Origin: Protula sp. h YS-2021
Taxonomy: Eukaryota; Annelida; Polychaeta; Sabellida; Serpulidae
NCBI GenBank assembly: GCA_949752745.1
Contig: OX457029.1
Location: 17,998,615-18,062,614 of the forward strand
DNA: 64,000 nt
Direction: 5' to 3'
Below the pieces are notes generated by a model that was not told where the DNA came from, searched no databases, and saw nothing but the letters and a program-made list of their open reading frames with translations. Positions 1 to 13,200 of the stretch are shown piece after piece; within the stretch, counting starts at the first letter, position 1; each line of letters opens with the position of its first letter. The translations under genes were made by a program, and so were the position numbers.

Positions 1-850
1 TAGAGGGACACGATTCCGCCCCCCCTCTCCCCCCTCCCCACCCCCCCCCCCCCCACCCCTCGGTGCAGTGCGGGTAGCCTATGGAAACTGTTCTAAGGCC
101 GTACTTTTGACAATTTTTGGCCGATTTCAAAAATAATACGACCTTGCACATCTACAATATATATATTTTCACTGCATAAAATTTCAGAACGCTGGATCGA
201 ATAGTTTCGGAGAACTCGTATGGACAGAATCTATCTCCATGCAAACAAGTTTTCATAAAAATATACATTTTTGACAAGTCGTATTTTTGACAATTTTTGG
301 CCAATTTAAAAAAAAATGCCAGGTTGCTCCATACAAACTAGACCCTTAGAGGGACACGATTCCGCCCCTCACCTCTCCCCCACCTCTCGGTGCAGTGCGG
401 GTAGCCTTTGGAAACTGTGCTAAGGCCGGCTTGCAAAATGTCTTACCACCGCCACTTTCATCACTTTTTTTCATCACATTCATCACACAGTTCTAACAGT
501 TTTACATTTTCAAATGTCGACAAAAGCTAAGTTTTATATTCAAACAAAGTTATTTTGGCAATTCTATGCATCGAAAAAAATAGAGTACAATCTGCGATAA
601 CATTTTAATTATATCAAAAAGCTAAGTTTTACTAAATTTCAAATTCTGCCTTTTTGAAAACTGTTCATGAATCCGAACGAAAATACGGCGTTGCACACTT
701 TCAATACGTGCTCTATCCGTTATGTTAAACCTCAAAACAATCCGACCTATATTTTCGGAGATACAGAGCAGACCCGACTGGCGACACCTGGCCGAACGGA
801 CGGACAAGCTCAATACTATATCCCTCAATTACACGGGACATTCTGGGTGA
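1..850. repeat. satellite-cored interspersed repeat (pearl/HINE-like)
   Basis: Two copies of a roughly 350-bp unit start at 1 and 349 with the same words (tagagggacacgattccgcc, then a C-rich tract, then ggtgcagtgcgggtagcct). Each carries the phrase gacaatttttggccgattt. The block ends at about 790-845 with a GACGGAC-type run followed by actatatccctc, a tail that recurs in many other repeats of this window. The phrase aatagtttcggagaactcg at 208-226 is shared with repeats at 15.75 kb and 23.3 kb. No gene is visible. The assignment to pearl/Helitron-associated elements is inferred from architecture. Confidence 0.6.
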
Positions 851-1121
851 CACTACAATTGAATTATTGTATTGTATTTGTACTGTTCTTTAGATCCCTT
901 TCAACTGCTATGGTCATATCGGGATCCCCCTGCCACATTATACTGAAATGGGGCATTCCAGCCCTCCTTCTAACCCTGACATTTGGAGTGCCTCACAGGG
1001 TAGCAAGGAGGAGTCCCAATTTTAAAGTCTTAGGTATGACCCGACCGGGGTTTGAACCCACGATCTTCCAGTCTCGAGGCGGACACTCTAACCACTAGGC
1101 CACCGAGGCACTACAATTGAA
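851..1121 (-). mobile_element. tRNA-derived SINE with 13-bp target duplication
   Basis: Read on the minus strand, the body begins CTCGGTGGCCTAGTGGTTAG, which is a tRNA-like A box. It carries the B box GGTTCAAACCCC about 40 bases later and ends in an ACAATACAAT-type tail. The direct repeat cactacaattgaa flanks it exactly at 851-863 and 1109-1121, as expected for LINE-driven retroposition. It sits beside an mTOR exon (1130-1294), just inside the downstream intron. A second copy is at 27165-27388. Confidence 0.9.
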
Positions 1122-1129
1122 AGCCACAC

Positions 1130-1294
1130 CTGCGTGAAGCGATCGTGCATGATCTCCTTGCACGTTCTGCTTTCAAACAGCGCGCCGGACTTGTGGGCCA
1201 CGCTGCGCACGTTGACGCCCAGGGCCTCCAGCGGCGAGCGCTTCTGCTGCAGAGTCACGCCGTGCGACTGCTGCTTTGACTTCTGGTGCAGGTC
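1130..1294 (-). CDS. MTOR: mTOR coding exon 8
   Basis: The exon is 165 nt, 55 codons, phase 0 at both ends. The acceptor is TATACAG before GACCTGCAC and the donor is CAG before GTGTGG. It encodes [20 protein letters not shown] and then [14 protein letters not shown], the equivalent of the loop and helix near residues 300-355 of vertebrate mTOR. It is GC-rich compared with the flanking introns. The SINE at 864-1108 lies just downstream. The next exon is not in the window. Confidence 0.93.
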
Positions 1295-4200
1295 CTGTAT
1301 ATAAATGGTATAAAAGGTACTATCACTGTCACTCAATCTCGCTCGTGGCTTCGACACTTGCATATTTTTCTCTTTATATTTAGCTCTTGAAAACCAGATG
1401 CTCGAGAAGCATGAATCCGCCGGGGTTTGGGCAAAATTTAAAAATAATTTTTAACAATTTAGCATTTTGTTAACTTCTGTCGTACTTCCAAAATTCCTGG
1501 TCACTGTACTGCACAAGGAGTGAAAACTACATCCGTCCCCCAGCGGATAATATATCTATTTCTTTATGGAGAATGCAAGTGTTGAAGGCACGAGTGAACA
1601 GTGTGATCATAACCTGGTTCTCATGCGTGCCATTTACGGCACTTCTCATGCCATCCATGTCACATTTTTTTGCTTTCATTTTTTTTTTCACCCGACAGGC
1701 ATGTTTCTTGTTTACACTCGCATTTTCTGAACTTGACTCATTCAACTGAAGTTCTCGAATTTCCTTTTTTTTCAGCTACTATTATTCAAAAAGGCAGCGC
1801 ATGGCACAGTGCCTGAGAGTGACACGGCGTGGTGGCGGCTACCTTGTAGTGGCGATCGTGCTGCTGCTGCTGCTGATAGATCTCCTCCATCTCCTGCCTC
1901 ATCCGCTGCAATCACACGCACGTCACTTGGGGTAATCACAAGCACGTCACTTGGGGTAATCACAAGCACGTCACTTGGGGTAATCACAAGCACGTCACTT
2001 GGGGTAATCACAAGCACGTCACTTGGGGTAATCACAAGCACGTCACTTGGGGTAATCACAAGCACGATATACGGGGTAATCACAAGCACGACATACGGGG
2101 TAATCACAAGCACGACATACGGGGTAATCACAAGCACGATAAACGGGGTAATCACAAGCACGTCACGCATGGTAATCACAAGCACGTCACGCAGGGTAAT
2201 CACAAGCATGATATACGGGGTAATCACAAGCACGACATACGGGGTAATCACAAGCACGATATACGGGGTAATCACAAGCACGTCACGCAGGGTAACCGCA
2301 AGCACGTCACTTGGGGTAATCACAAGCACGTCACGCAGGGTAATCACAAACACGATATACGGGGTAATCACAAGCACGACATACGGGGTAAGCACAAGCA
2401 CGACATACGGGATAGTCACAAGCACGACATACGGGATAATCACAAGCAATTCACGCAGGGTAATCACACGCACGTCACGCAGGGTAATCACAAGCACGAC
2501 ATACGGGGTAATCACAAGCACGTCACGCAGGGTAATCACAAGCACGTCACATGGGGTAATCACAAGTATGTCGCCTGTCACATGGAGTCTACAAGGCTAC
2601 TGCTGATTTTTTTCTAAAGTTCATTTATTCAAAAAGTCGCCGGAGAATCGATTCCGCGTATCAGGAATCGATTCTACGTTGCTAGGAGATAGAATCGCCG
2701 ACAAATCGATACTTAGCAGCATCCTCTTAACACTGCTTCACACCATCTTTTTGTTGGTAAGCACCAGTCAAGAAGGTATCACAGATGACAAGTTAATATG
2801 CGCCATTCGAATACCTCCACTCCTAGGTCCACGAATACCCCCCACCCTCCTTCAATGAATATCGCTACCCCTCCTTCTACGAATACCCCAGCCCCCGCTT
2901 CCACGAATACTCCCACCTCCACTTCAACGAATCTCACCCTTCTTCAATGAATACCCCGACCCATCCTTCCACGAATACCCCCACCCCTCCTTCCACGCAT
3001 ACCCCCACCCCTCCTTATAGAAATACCCCCACCCCTGTTTTCACTAATACCCCCAACCTCCTTCCACGAATATCCCACCCTCCTTCCACGAATACCCCCA
3101 CCCCTCTTTATACGAATACCACTACCCCTCCTTCCACGCATACCCCCACCCCTCCTTATAGAAATACCCCCACCCCTGTTTTCACTAATACCCCCAACCT
3201 CCTTCCACGAATATCCCACCCTCCTTCCACGAATACCCCTACCGGTCCTGCCACAAATACACCCACCCGTCCTTCCACGAATACCCCCAACCCTACTTCC
3301 AGTTTAGTTTAATTTTCAAAATGCCCAAATGGGCTACAAGTTTAAGCTTCTTTTTCAGTGGAATTAGTTCCATTAGTCATATATAATGTAGTTGTTTATT
3401 TAATATCCGGTTTTACCTCGCCTTCTATGTTGCTACAGCGCAGCAACTCGTTGGCCACCAGTAATGAGCCATGCGCCCAATCATCTCGGCTCACTCTTTT
3501 TTCCCGACCAATCAGATCGTCATATGGTTTTTCCACCTCCTCAAAACATTGCTAAAACATAACAGACGCAGCATGAACAAACGTGAGCAAAAAAGCTTGC
3601 CCATGGCCATATTTTCAGCCATAAGTTTCAGAATCACCAATTCAAAACTCGGCTGTCTACAAACAAGAATGTCCAGGGACATTGTGACCAACCCAGATCT
3701 AATGAATCAAGAATCAATAGGCTTGCATAGTCATATTTTAAAAACCGGTTATTTCCCTAATCTCTCGCCGATCTCAGAAAAGTCAATTTCAAAGCGCCCT
3801 AACGTTGAACTATGTCTAAAAACGAAAGCAACCTGACTAAAATTACTTGCAGAAGAACTAGTTTGAAAAAATTGATCCCCAAAATATTCAAACAGCGGGA
3901 TAAGGTCAATTTCTGGAGGTGCACAAAAAAGAAAAAATAATTTTTACAGAAAATATTACATGAAGAGCAGTGTTCTGAAAGCTCGAATAAATCCGATCAA
4001 GCTGCTGCAGGCAACGCATTTTGGAAAACAAGAACATTTAAATGCCGCCAATTGGCCAATTTTTCACAATCGCCAAAAAAGTAATTTTTTGAAACAGAAA
4101 CATCTAGGGAAATTTTTTGCCAAATTTTAAAGGAATTCGGTCAAAAATTGTGGGAGAAGAAGCATTTTTTAAATGTCCCTTATTTAAACAATTTCTGCTG

Positions 4201-7200
4201 GATGGTCAAAAAAGTAACTTTTCAAGAGAGGACCGCCTAGTGAACATTCCTGCAAAATTGAAAGGCAACTCAAAACTAAAATTGTGGAATAGAAAAAAAA
4301 AACTTTGGAAAATTGGTTACCAACAAATTTAAAAATGCCCCCCCCCCCCAATATGGCCAATTTCTGGAGGATCGCCAAAAAAATTCAAGGCTACCTGGTT
4401 AACATTCGTACAAAACTTAACGGTAATCTGATCCAAATTGTGGGAGCATTTCGAATATGGCTTACCAAAATATTGCAAATGCCTTCATTTAGCTTCTTCT
4501 TCTTCTTCTTTCTTTTTTTTTTTTTTTTTGGCGGATCGTCAAAGAACGTAAATTTTCAACAGAGGGAACAGTCGTTCAAAATTGGAAAGAAATCCGATCA
4601 TAACTGTGAGAAGCATTTTGAAAATTGGCTACCAATTTTTTTTTAACGCACCCCCCTTCCTTCCCCCAATTTAGCCAATTTTTGACATATCACCAAAATA
4701 GTAACTGCTTAAGAGAGGAACGGCTGGTGAACATTTGTGCAAACTTCGAAGAAAACTCGATGAAACTGTGAAAGAAAAAAAACGTTTGGAAAACTGGCTA
4801 CCAACACTTTTTAAAATTCCTCTATTTGGCCGAATTCTGGCAGATCGTGAAATTATTCAAAACAGACCTACCAAATACACATTTGTACAAAATTTAGGGG
4901 TAATCTGATTAAAATTGTAGAAAAGCATTTTGAAAATTGCTCATAATTTTTTTTAATAACCCCCATTAAAGTGAGAACCCCTAGGAAACATTTATGCGAA
5001 ATTTTAAGGCAATCCGATCAAAATTTGGAAAAAAAGCATTCTGAAAACTGACAACCAACAAATTATAAATTCCCCCCCCCCCCCACTTGTTTTCCGCGAA
5101 TCGCAAAAAATGTAATTTTTCAGGAGATATTCGTCTAGGGAATAATCGTACAAAAATTACAAATGCCCCCCCCCCCCCCTCTCATTTGGCTAATATTTGG
5201 CTCATCGCCCTATAAAAGCAATTTTCCCTGGCATAACCCTCTAGGAAACAATACGCTGTAGTTCAAAATTGGAAAGAAATCTGATTCAAACTATAGAAGC
5301 ATTTTGAAAATTGGCTACCGATAAATTAAAAAAATGCCCCCGCCTTAACATTTGGTCAATTTTTCGGTGGAAAAAGTAATTTTCAAGAGGCCTTCCCAGT
5401 AAACATTTACACAAAAGACAATCCGATCACAACTGGCAACCGAAAAATGTTAAATGGTTCCTATTTAGCCAATTTTTCGCCGATTGCCAATAAATGTAAT
5501 TTATTAAGACAGGCCTGTCTGAATTTGAAAGGAATCCGAGGGAGAAATAGCACTTTAAGATGACATACGTACACACATACAGACGATCGATATCCCCTCT
5601 ACTGAAGTGATAAAAGCAGTCCGACGAAGTCGGCTGGTCTAAAAAGGCGTTTATCAATAAACTTTGTCACAATGTATCAATGTGACTTTCATGCGGCATG
5701 CGGCAACAGCGAACATTTGTATCGCACGGGCAACTAAACAAATATAAATCCCTCACTGAAAGAACATGTCGGATCCTGGCACTTTGCGTTCATGTCATTT
5801 AATGCACCTAATACAAACATAATGCCGCATCAAGAACCCCATTCTTTTTTGTCCAAGTTTATTACATATAAATTGTTTACTGAATTCCTGTCGAAGGCTG
5901 CAGTCTTGTGATTTTTTTATTGTGAGCTGTACGTTTCCTACCTTATAGTAGAGCGCCTTTTCTTTCTGTTTCGTTTCCCTCTGTGACGTCACGACCAGCG
6001 CAGCCCTCACCGCGGAAACGGCGCCCTCTCTGATTGCGGCCTGCAAACAAACGCCCATGATTCAGGTAAATTATAACACAACACCATTGTTTGCAATATA
6101 AGACAAATGCCCTTGAAATCCAGCCCATACCATATCCCACTTTTTCGAAAAAAGACAATACACGTGAAGTAAGAAACATCTCAACTTATCTTTACATTTT
6201 TGGAGGCGCCACACTAAAGCTTAGGAAAAATGAGACGACGCCATCTTCAATCTCCCCTGAAGCTTCGAAATAACGAGGTCAGGGTATATACTAGCTTAGT
6301 AACACACGTGACGTCACTGTCTTAACCCATTTTCGCTTCTCAAATGTATAAAAAGGTCTGTATCTTCACGTCAGAGGTGTTTTCTTGACGTGGGCTTTTC
6401 ACACCCTCTTGATGACTCGCTTTCTCACACTATCCCGAGCAATAAGCAAACAGGTTCTTACGCTCGAAATGCCAAATAAGTCACACGGGAGATCTCTACA
6501 AAAATGACAATGATCAGCAAAGATCACGCAGTTTGTTCACATATTCAAACTTAGGATCCCGCAATCATGTTCCATTCCGTTTTTGTTTTGTTTTTTACTT
6601 AACTTTTACCAAATGTCAAAAGAGGATGGCCACTAAAATCATACGACAAATCTTTGAAAAAAGAAGACACTGGGAGAGCTGTTGGAGGAGCGTTTGCTTT
6701 GACGGAACATGATCCCGTGCTACATACCATGCTAGGCATCCTTACCTTAGGATCTCTGACAGCATCAAAAATACAGTCGAAAAACTGCGTAACCTGCTGG
6801 AAGAAGAAAGTGGGTGTGCAGACGGCCAGCTCCTTGAGGATAAGCACCTGTCCCAAAACAACACAAAGCCGCCTCGTGCTAAGCATCCCAACACAAATTA
6901 TAATATCGCCTATAACTGCATGAAAACAATTTTGGGTGATCTTCACAGAATCTTTAAGTAGAATTTAATACAGTCAAAACCTAATTTTTGAACGAAATAT
7001 TTGATTTCATTTTATTAAACATCAAACGAATCAAACAAAATAAAATGAAAACTGTTTATTGCATAGTGTACTCACAATTTTCAAAAATAGTAAAACCAAG
7101 TTTCTGCCTAAAATATGGGTGATAATCAAAGAACGTAATAAACTGTAACGTGTGGTGGGAAAAACAGAGCCGTCTATGAATCCAAGCACGAGGGGTGAGG

Positions 7201-10200
7201 GTCATCAACATGTCTGACTGGGCTGCCAACACTGCACTCGGAAACACTGCCTATGTTTCAATATATGTACGGTTCAAAATTCTATGCAAAAAGGAAATCT
7301 TTATTCTCACCTCTCAGGGCGATACAATGGGATATATGATGTCGTTCGAGGGAGAGGGGGGAGGGGTTCATTTATTAGTAGAAGGTTCGGTCGGTTCCGC
7401 GTTTCACTCTCCGGCGCCTCCGTCACTTACCGCTGCGTGCCGGCGCCCCTCGTTCCTATCCCCAGACAGCCACTCGAACGCGCGCTTCACTTCAAACTCC
7501 ACGTACTCAGCCGTGTAGGTGCCCGAGGCCAGCGCCAGCTTGCCAACCGCGCCCGCCGCCATCTCCATGACGACCACGTCATGCGACGGCAGAAGGTTGC
7601 GCAGGTAGTTGGCGAAGCGACTGATGCGCGTGGCAGTGTTGCCCACATCTAATCCAATCAGGCTCACTAACAAACAAAATCGCTTTATCATCAAACTGGT
7701 AAACATCGTAAAGTTTCCCAGAAGACCTACCGGTATTAGCACGAGATCAACGCTGTGAAGGAAACCAGCTGTAATTCTTTTTTTTTTTTCTTTTTTTTTT
7801 TTTTTTGTTTGGCATTATTCATTAATTTTTCAGCTTTGTAAAAAGTGCTTGTATAAACAGCAATTTTCAACACATTAATGTAATTATTTAATTCATCATC
7901 TGAAGTGCTACTTCTAGCACTTCACTTTAGAGCTACTCAACAGCTTTAGTTAAGCACTTGAGACAAAAAAAAAAAAAAAAAAAAAAAGAAAGGAAGACTT
8001 TGCGAGAAACCTATTGCGAGTATGCCGCCTTTCCTTTCGTTCATATCGGCGCTGGAGACCATCTCAAAGATCTGGTGGTTGAATTCATCGAGGAAACTGT
8101 TGAGGTCATCCGGCGACACCTCTCTCAGCTCTGTCGCCACGTAATGCTGTGAACGTAAGGGTTTACCATGTGAACGCCTGAGGTTAAACGAAAACCTCTA
8201 CCAAGCTCTCAACGTGTGAACTGCACCAATAAGTCATCTTATAATTCCACCACCAGACTGCTTTCTTTAATTCCTTTCACACGTCACAGTGGATACATTT
8301 CTAAGAGGAAATGATAAAGCTAAAATAAAACAAGGCAATACATGCTTCTTTAGAAAAGTATCTTTTTAAACTAATAACAGGATTAAAGATTTCTCTCCAG
8401 GTAGGAAGAAGGGGGCGGCTTAGGCTTTTATTTGATTTTAATGGTGGGGAAAACTATTTTCTTCTCATCAATTTGGGGGAAAAGTGAAAAGAACTGCAAC
8501 AAGAATCCAAACAAAATCATTCTTGAAATATCTTTTGCTTAAGTTGGTAAATAGTAAGGTTGTGTAACGGGGTGATAACCCTATAATCGTACCGCGATAC
8601 CCACCGATATTTTTTAAGATCAGCATCGCGACATTATAACACAACTAAATTATTTTGAAACGATTGAAACGAACTGTGGTTATTTATTAACAAAAGTTTA
8701 AATGATGAAAAGAAACATTAGCTTCAAACATTAGCGCCAAATCAATCAGACATGAACTCAACCAGATGCCAAATCAAGCAGACACCAAATCAAGCGGACA
8801 TCAAATCAACCACACACTAAATCAAGCAGACGCCAAATCAACCAACACTAAACCAATCAGACACCAAATCAACCAGAGGCCAAATCAAGTAGACACCAAA
8901 TCAAGCGGACTTCAAATCAACCACACACTAAATCAAGCAGACACCAAATGAAGCAGGCGCCAAATCAAGCAGACACCAAATCAGCCAAACATCAAATCAA
9001 CCAGACACCAAATTAGAGTCAAAATCAACCAGACACCAAATCAACCACACACTAAATTAAGCAGACGCCTAATCAACCAGGCACTAAATCAACCAGAGGC
9101 ATTTCTACCAGACGCCAAATCAACCACACACTAAATCAACAAGACACCAAATCAACCAGACACCAAATCAGAGTCAAAATCAACCAGACACCAAATCAAC
9201 CACACACTAAATCAGGTAGACATCAAATCAACCACACTTTAAACTAGAACAGTGTGCAAGCCACATATTCCCTACAGGCCCCCCATCAGTTAAACGCGGC
9301 CATCAATAGTTTAAATTTTCCAAGTCCAGCTGATCAATTTTCCTTGGACGAACCTAGCCCATTTACAATTTACAATTCATTAAAATCCTTGCAGGAGTTT
9401 TTAAGTTATCGTGTTAACAAGCTCTTGATGGCAGACCAACCGACAGACCGACAGACACACGCGGTCGATCGCTTATATCCCCCCCCCCCCCCCGCCTGTC
9501 GGGAATAAATAAAGCAGGCGGCAAATTAGGCAGATACCAAATAAAGCAGACGCCAAAGCCACTAGGTTCTTAAGAAGTTGCATACTGTTCACCCATGGGC
9601 CATATTGAATGGTGGCCCCCCTATAAGCACATTCATAATGCGATCAGATGTAAACAGTAAACAAAAGAAACAAGTTTGTCCAAGGACAAAGTCCCAGCTT
9701 ACGAAAAGCAAAAAGACCAATTCCAGCGTGCATGAGCAAGGGAATTTCCCTGAAAAATTGGGCTTCAAAAGATGAGACGGCAAAGAGCTAGCTCAATAAT
9801 TAATTTAGCACCGGACCAGAACACAGACCGATAAATGCATACAAAGATTTGTTTCCCAGAAAAATGGGAAACAGATTTTTTGTATCTCTGGTAGGCTGGA
9901 TAGTCTGCCATAGATACCTTCAAACAACACTCGCATTTCGGACCAGTGCGCATATTTATGTAACTTGCTTTGATGCGCGGTTCTTATTCTTATTCAGACA
10001 AGTGCGCATGTTTATTTAATTTTGCGTAGATGCGCGGCTCCCATTTTGGAACAGTGCACATGTTTATTTAACTTACGTTGATGTGCGGTTCGCATTTCTG
10101 ACGAGCGCCCATGTTTTTTTTTTACCTTTTGTGAATGTGCGGTTCTTATTTCGGATCAGTGCGCACGTTTATTTACCTTGTGTTGGTGTGCGGTTCTTAT

Positions 10201-13200
10201 TTCGGATCAATGCGCATCTTTATTTACATTCTGTTGATGGGCGGTTCTTATTTCGGATCAGTGCGCATGTTTATTTACCTTGTGTTGATGTGCGGTTCTT
10301 ATTTCGGATCAGTGCGCATGTTTATTTACCTTGTGTTGATGTGCGGTTCTTATTTCGGATCAGTGCGCATGTTTATTTACCTTGCGTCGATGCGCGATTC
10401 TTATTCCACACCAATACGCATGTTTATTGTACTTGCGTTGATGAGCGGTACTTATTTTGGACAAGTGCACAAGTTTCCATAGTTTGCCTTGATGCGCGGT
10501 TCGCATTTCGGACCAGTTTGCATGTTTATTTAACTTGCGTTGATGCACGGTGCTTATTTTGGACGTGTGCCTATGTTTATTTAACTTGCGTTGGTGAGCA
10601 GTTCGAATTTCGGATCATTACGCATGTTTATTTAACTTGCGTTAATGCGCGCCTCGAATTTCGGACCAGTGCGCATGTTTATTTAACTTGTGTTGATGCG
10701 CAGTGCTTATTTTGGACCACTGCAAATGTTTATTTAACTTGCGTTGGAGCGTAGTTCGCATTTCGAACCACTGCGCATGTTTCTTTAACTTGCGTTGATG
10801 CGCGGTTCGAATTTCGGAGAAGTGCGCATGTTTATTTAACTTGCGTTGATGCGCAGTGCTTAGTTTAGACCAGTGCAAATGTTTATTTAACTTACGTTGG
10901 CGCGTTTCGAACCACTGCGTATGTTTATTTAACATGCGTCGATGCGCGGTTCTTATTTCAGGCCAATGCGCACATTTCTTTAACTTGAGTTGATGCGCGG
11001 TTCTTATTCTGGACCAGTGCGCATGTTTATTTAAGTTGCGTTGATGCGCAGTTCTTATTTCGGACCAGTGGGCATGTTTATTTAACTTGAGTTGATGCGC
11101 GGTGCTTATTCTGGACCAATGCAAATGTTTATTTAACTTGCGTTGGCGAGTGGTTCGCATTTCAAACCACTGCGCATGTTTATTTAAATTGCGTTGGTGC
11201 GCGGTTCGAATTTCGGACCAGTGCAAATGTTTATTGAACTTGCGTTGATGCAAGGTCCTTATTTTGGTCCAGTGTGCTTGCTTATTTAGCTTGTGTTGCT
11301 GTGCGGTTCGCATTTCGGACCAGCATGTTTTTTTTTTAACTTCTGTTGATGCGTGGTTCGCATTTTGGACCACTGCACATATTTGTTTAACTTGTTTAAC
11401 GTGTTGATGATCGGTATTTATTTGGACCGGTGCAAATGTTTATTCAACTTACGCTTATGTGCGGTTCGCAATTCGGACCAGTGTGCATGTTTGTTTAATT
11501 TGCGTTGATATCCGGTTCGCATTTCGGACCAGTATACCTGTTTCTTTAGGTTGCGTTGATGCGCAGTTCGCATTTTGGGACAAGTGAGCAGGTTCATTTA
11601 ACTTGCGTTGACGCGCGATTTGCGTTTCGGACCAGAACGCATGTTTATTTGAGTCCCGTCGATGCCCGACTCTTATGTCTATTCAACTTGCGTCGATTCA
11701 TGGTTCTTTCTTCGGACCACTGCGCATGTTTATTTAACTTGCGTTGATGCGCGGTTCTCATTTCAAACCACTGCGCATGTCTATTCAACTTGCATCGATG
11801 CGTGGTTCTTTTTTTCGGACAAATGTGCATGTTTGTTTAACTTGCGTTGATGTGCGGTGCTTATTTTGTACCGGATCGCATGTTTATTTAACTTCCGTCG
11901 ATGCGCGGTTCGCATTTCAGGCCATTGCCCATGTTTATTTAACTTGTGTTGATGCGTGGTTCTCATTTCAGACCAGTGCGCATATTTATTTAACTTGCGT
12001 TGATACGCGGTGCGCATTTCGGACCACTACCCATGTTTATTTAATTTTCCTCGATGTGCGGTTCGCATTTCGGACCAGTGCGCATGTTTCTTTAGGCTGC
12101 GTTGATGCGCGGTTCGCATTTCAGACCACTGCGCATGTCTATTCAACTTACGTCGAAGCGTAGTTCTTTTTTTCGGACCAGTGCGCATGTTTATTTAACC
12201 TGCGTTGATGCGCGGGGCTTATTTTGGACCAGTTCGCATCTTTATTTATCTTCCGTCGATGCGCAGTTCACATTTCGGACCAATGCGCATGTTTATTTAA
12301 CTTGCATCGATGCGGAGTACTTAATTTAGACTACTGCGAATGTCTATTTAACTTCCGTCGATGTGCAGTTGTTAAATCTGACTACTGCGCAAGTTCATTT
12401 AACTTGCGTTTATGCGCTGTAGGAGGAGATTCATTTACATTTTTTTTTCAAAAATTCCGAAAAAAATTCAAAACTTTTCCAATTCACTCAAAAAGCACAA
12501 GCCGTATGGATGACCCCCTAGAGACGGCTCATATCGAAAATAAATGAAATCTGATAAAAACTGTAGGAGGAAATGCATTTTGAATTTTTTTCTTCAAAAA
12601 TTCTCTCATCGACTGAAAAAGACAGGCCATATTCACAACACTCTAAGTATGCCTTAGCCACAAAATAAATGATGTTTGATCAAAACTGCAGGAGAAAATG
12701 CATTTTGAGGTATTTTCATCAAAAATTCCCCCCGAAATCAAAAATTCCCAAGTCGAGTCAAATAGCACAAGCCGTATGCGAGACCTACCTAAGGATGCCT
12801 CATAGCAAAAAAATAAATGAAATTGGATAAAACCTGTAGGAGGAAATGCATTTTGAAGTTTTTCTTCAAAAATTCCCAAAAAATACAGAAATTGTCGGAT
12901 CGACTAAAAAGCGCAAGTCGTATTCTCAACCCCTTAGGGATGCCTAAAAAAAACTGTGGGGGGAAATGCTTTTTGAAGTTTTTTTCTTCAAAAACTCCCT
13001 AAAAATACAGAAATTGCGCGATCGACTAAAAAGCACAAGCCGTATTCACTCACACAAAAAATAAATGACATCGAATCAAAATTGTATGGGTAGATGCATT
13101 TTGAATTATTTTCGAAATTTTTGCTTCAAAAATTCCCCAAAAATACAAACTAAAAAAGCACAAGCCGTATGCACGACCCTTTAGGGGTGCCTCATGCCAA

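Noticed and set aside
1772..2606. Long open frames on both strands across 1772-2606
   Set aside because: The 24-bp unit is a multiple of three, so frames stay open by periodicity; no family resemblance and both strands are equally open.
8740..9245. CRISPR-like direct repeats
   Set aside because: Period of 16 bp without unique spacers, in a eukaryotic intron. The same holds for the 24- and 51-bp arrays.
9960..12330. Many 60-240-codon frames in the 51-bp satellite
   Set aside because: 51 is a multiple of three. The frames are translated repeats, not genes.
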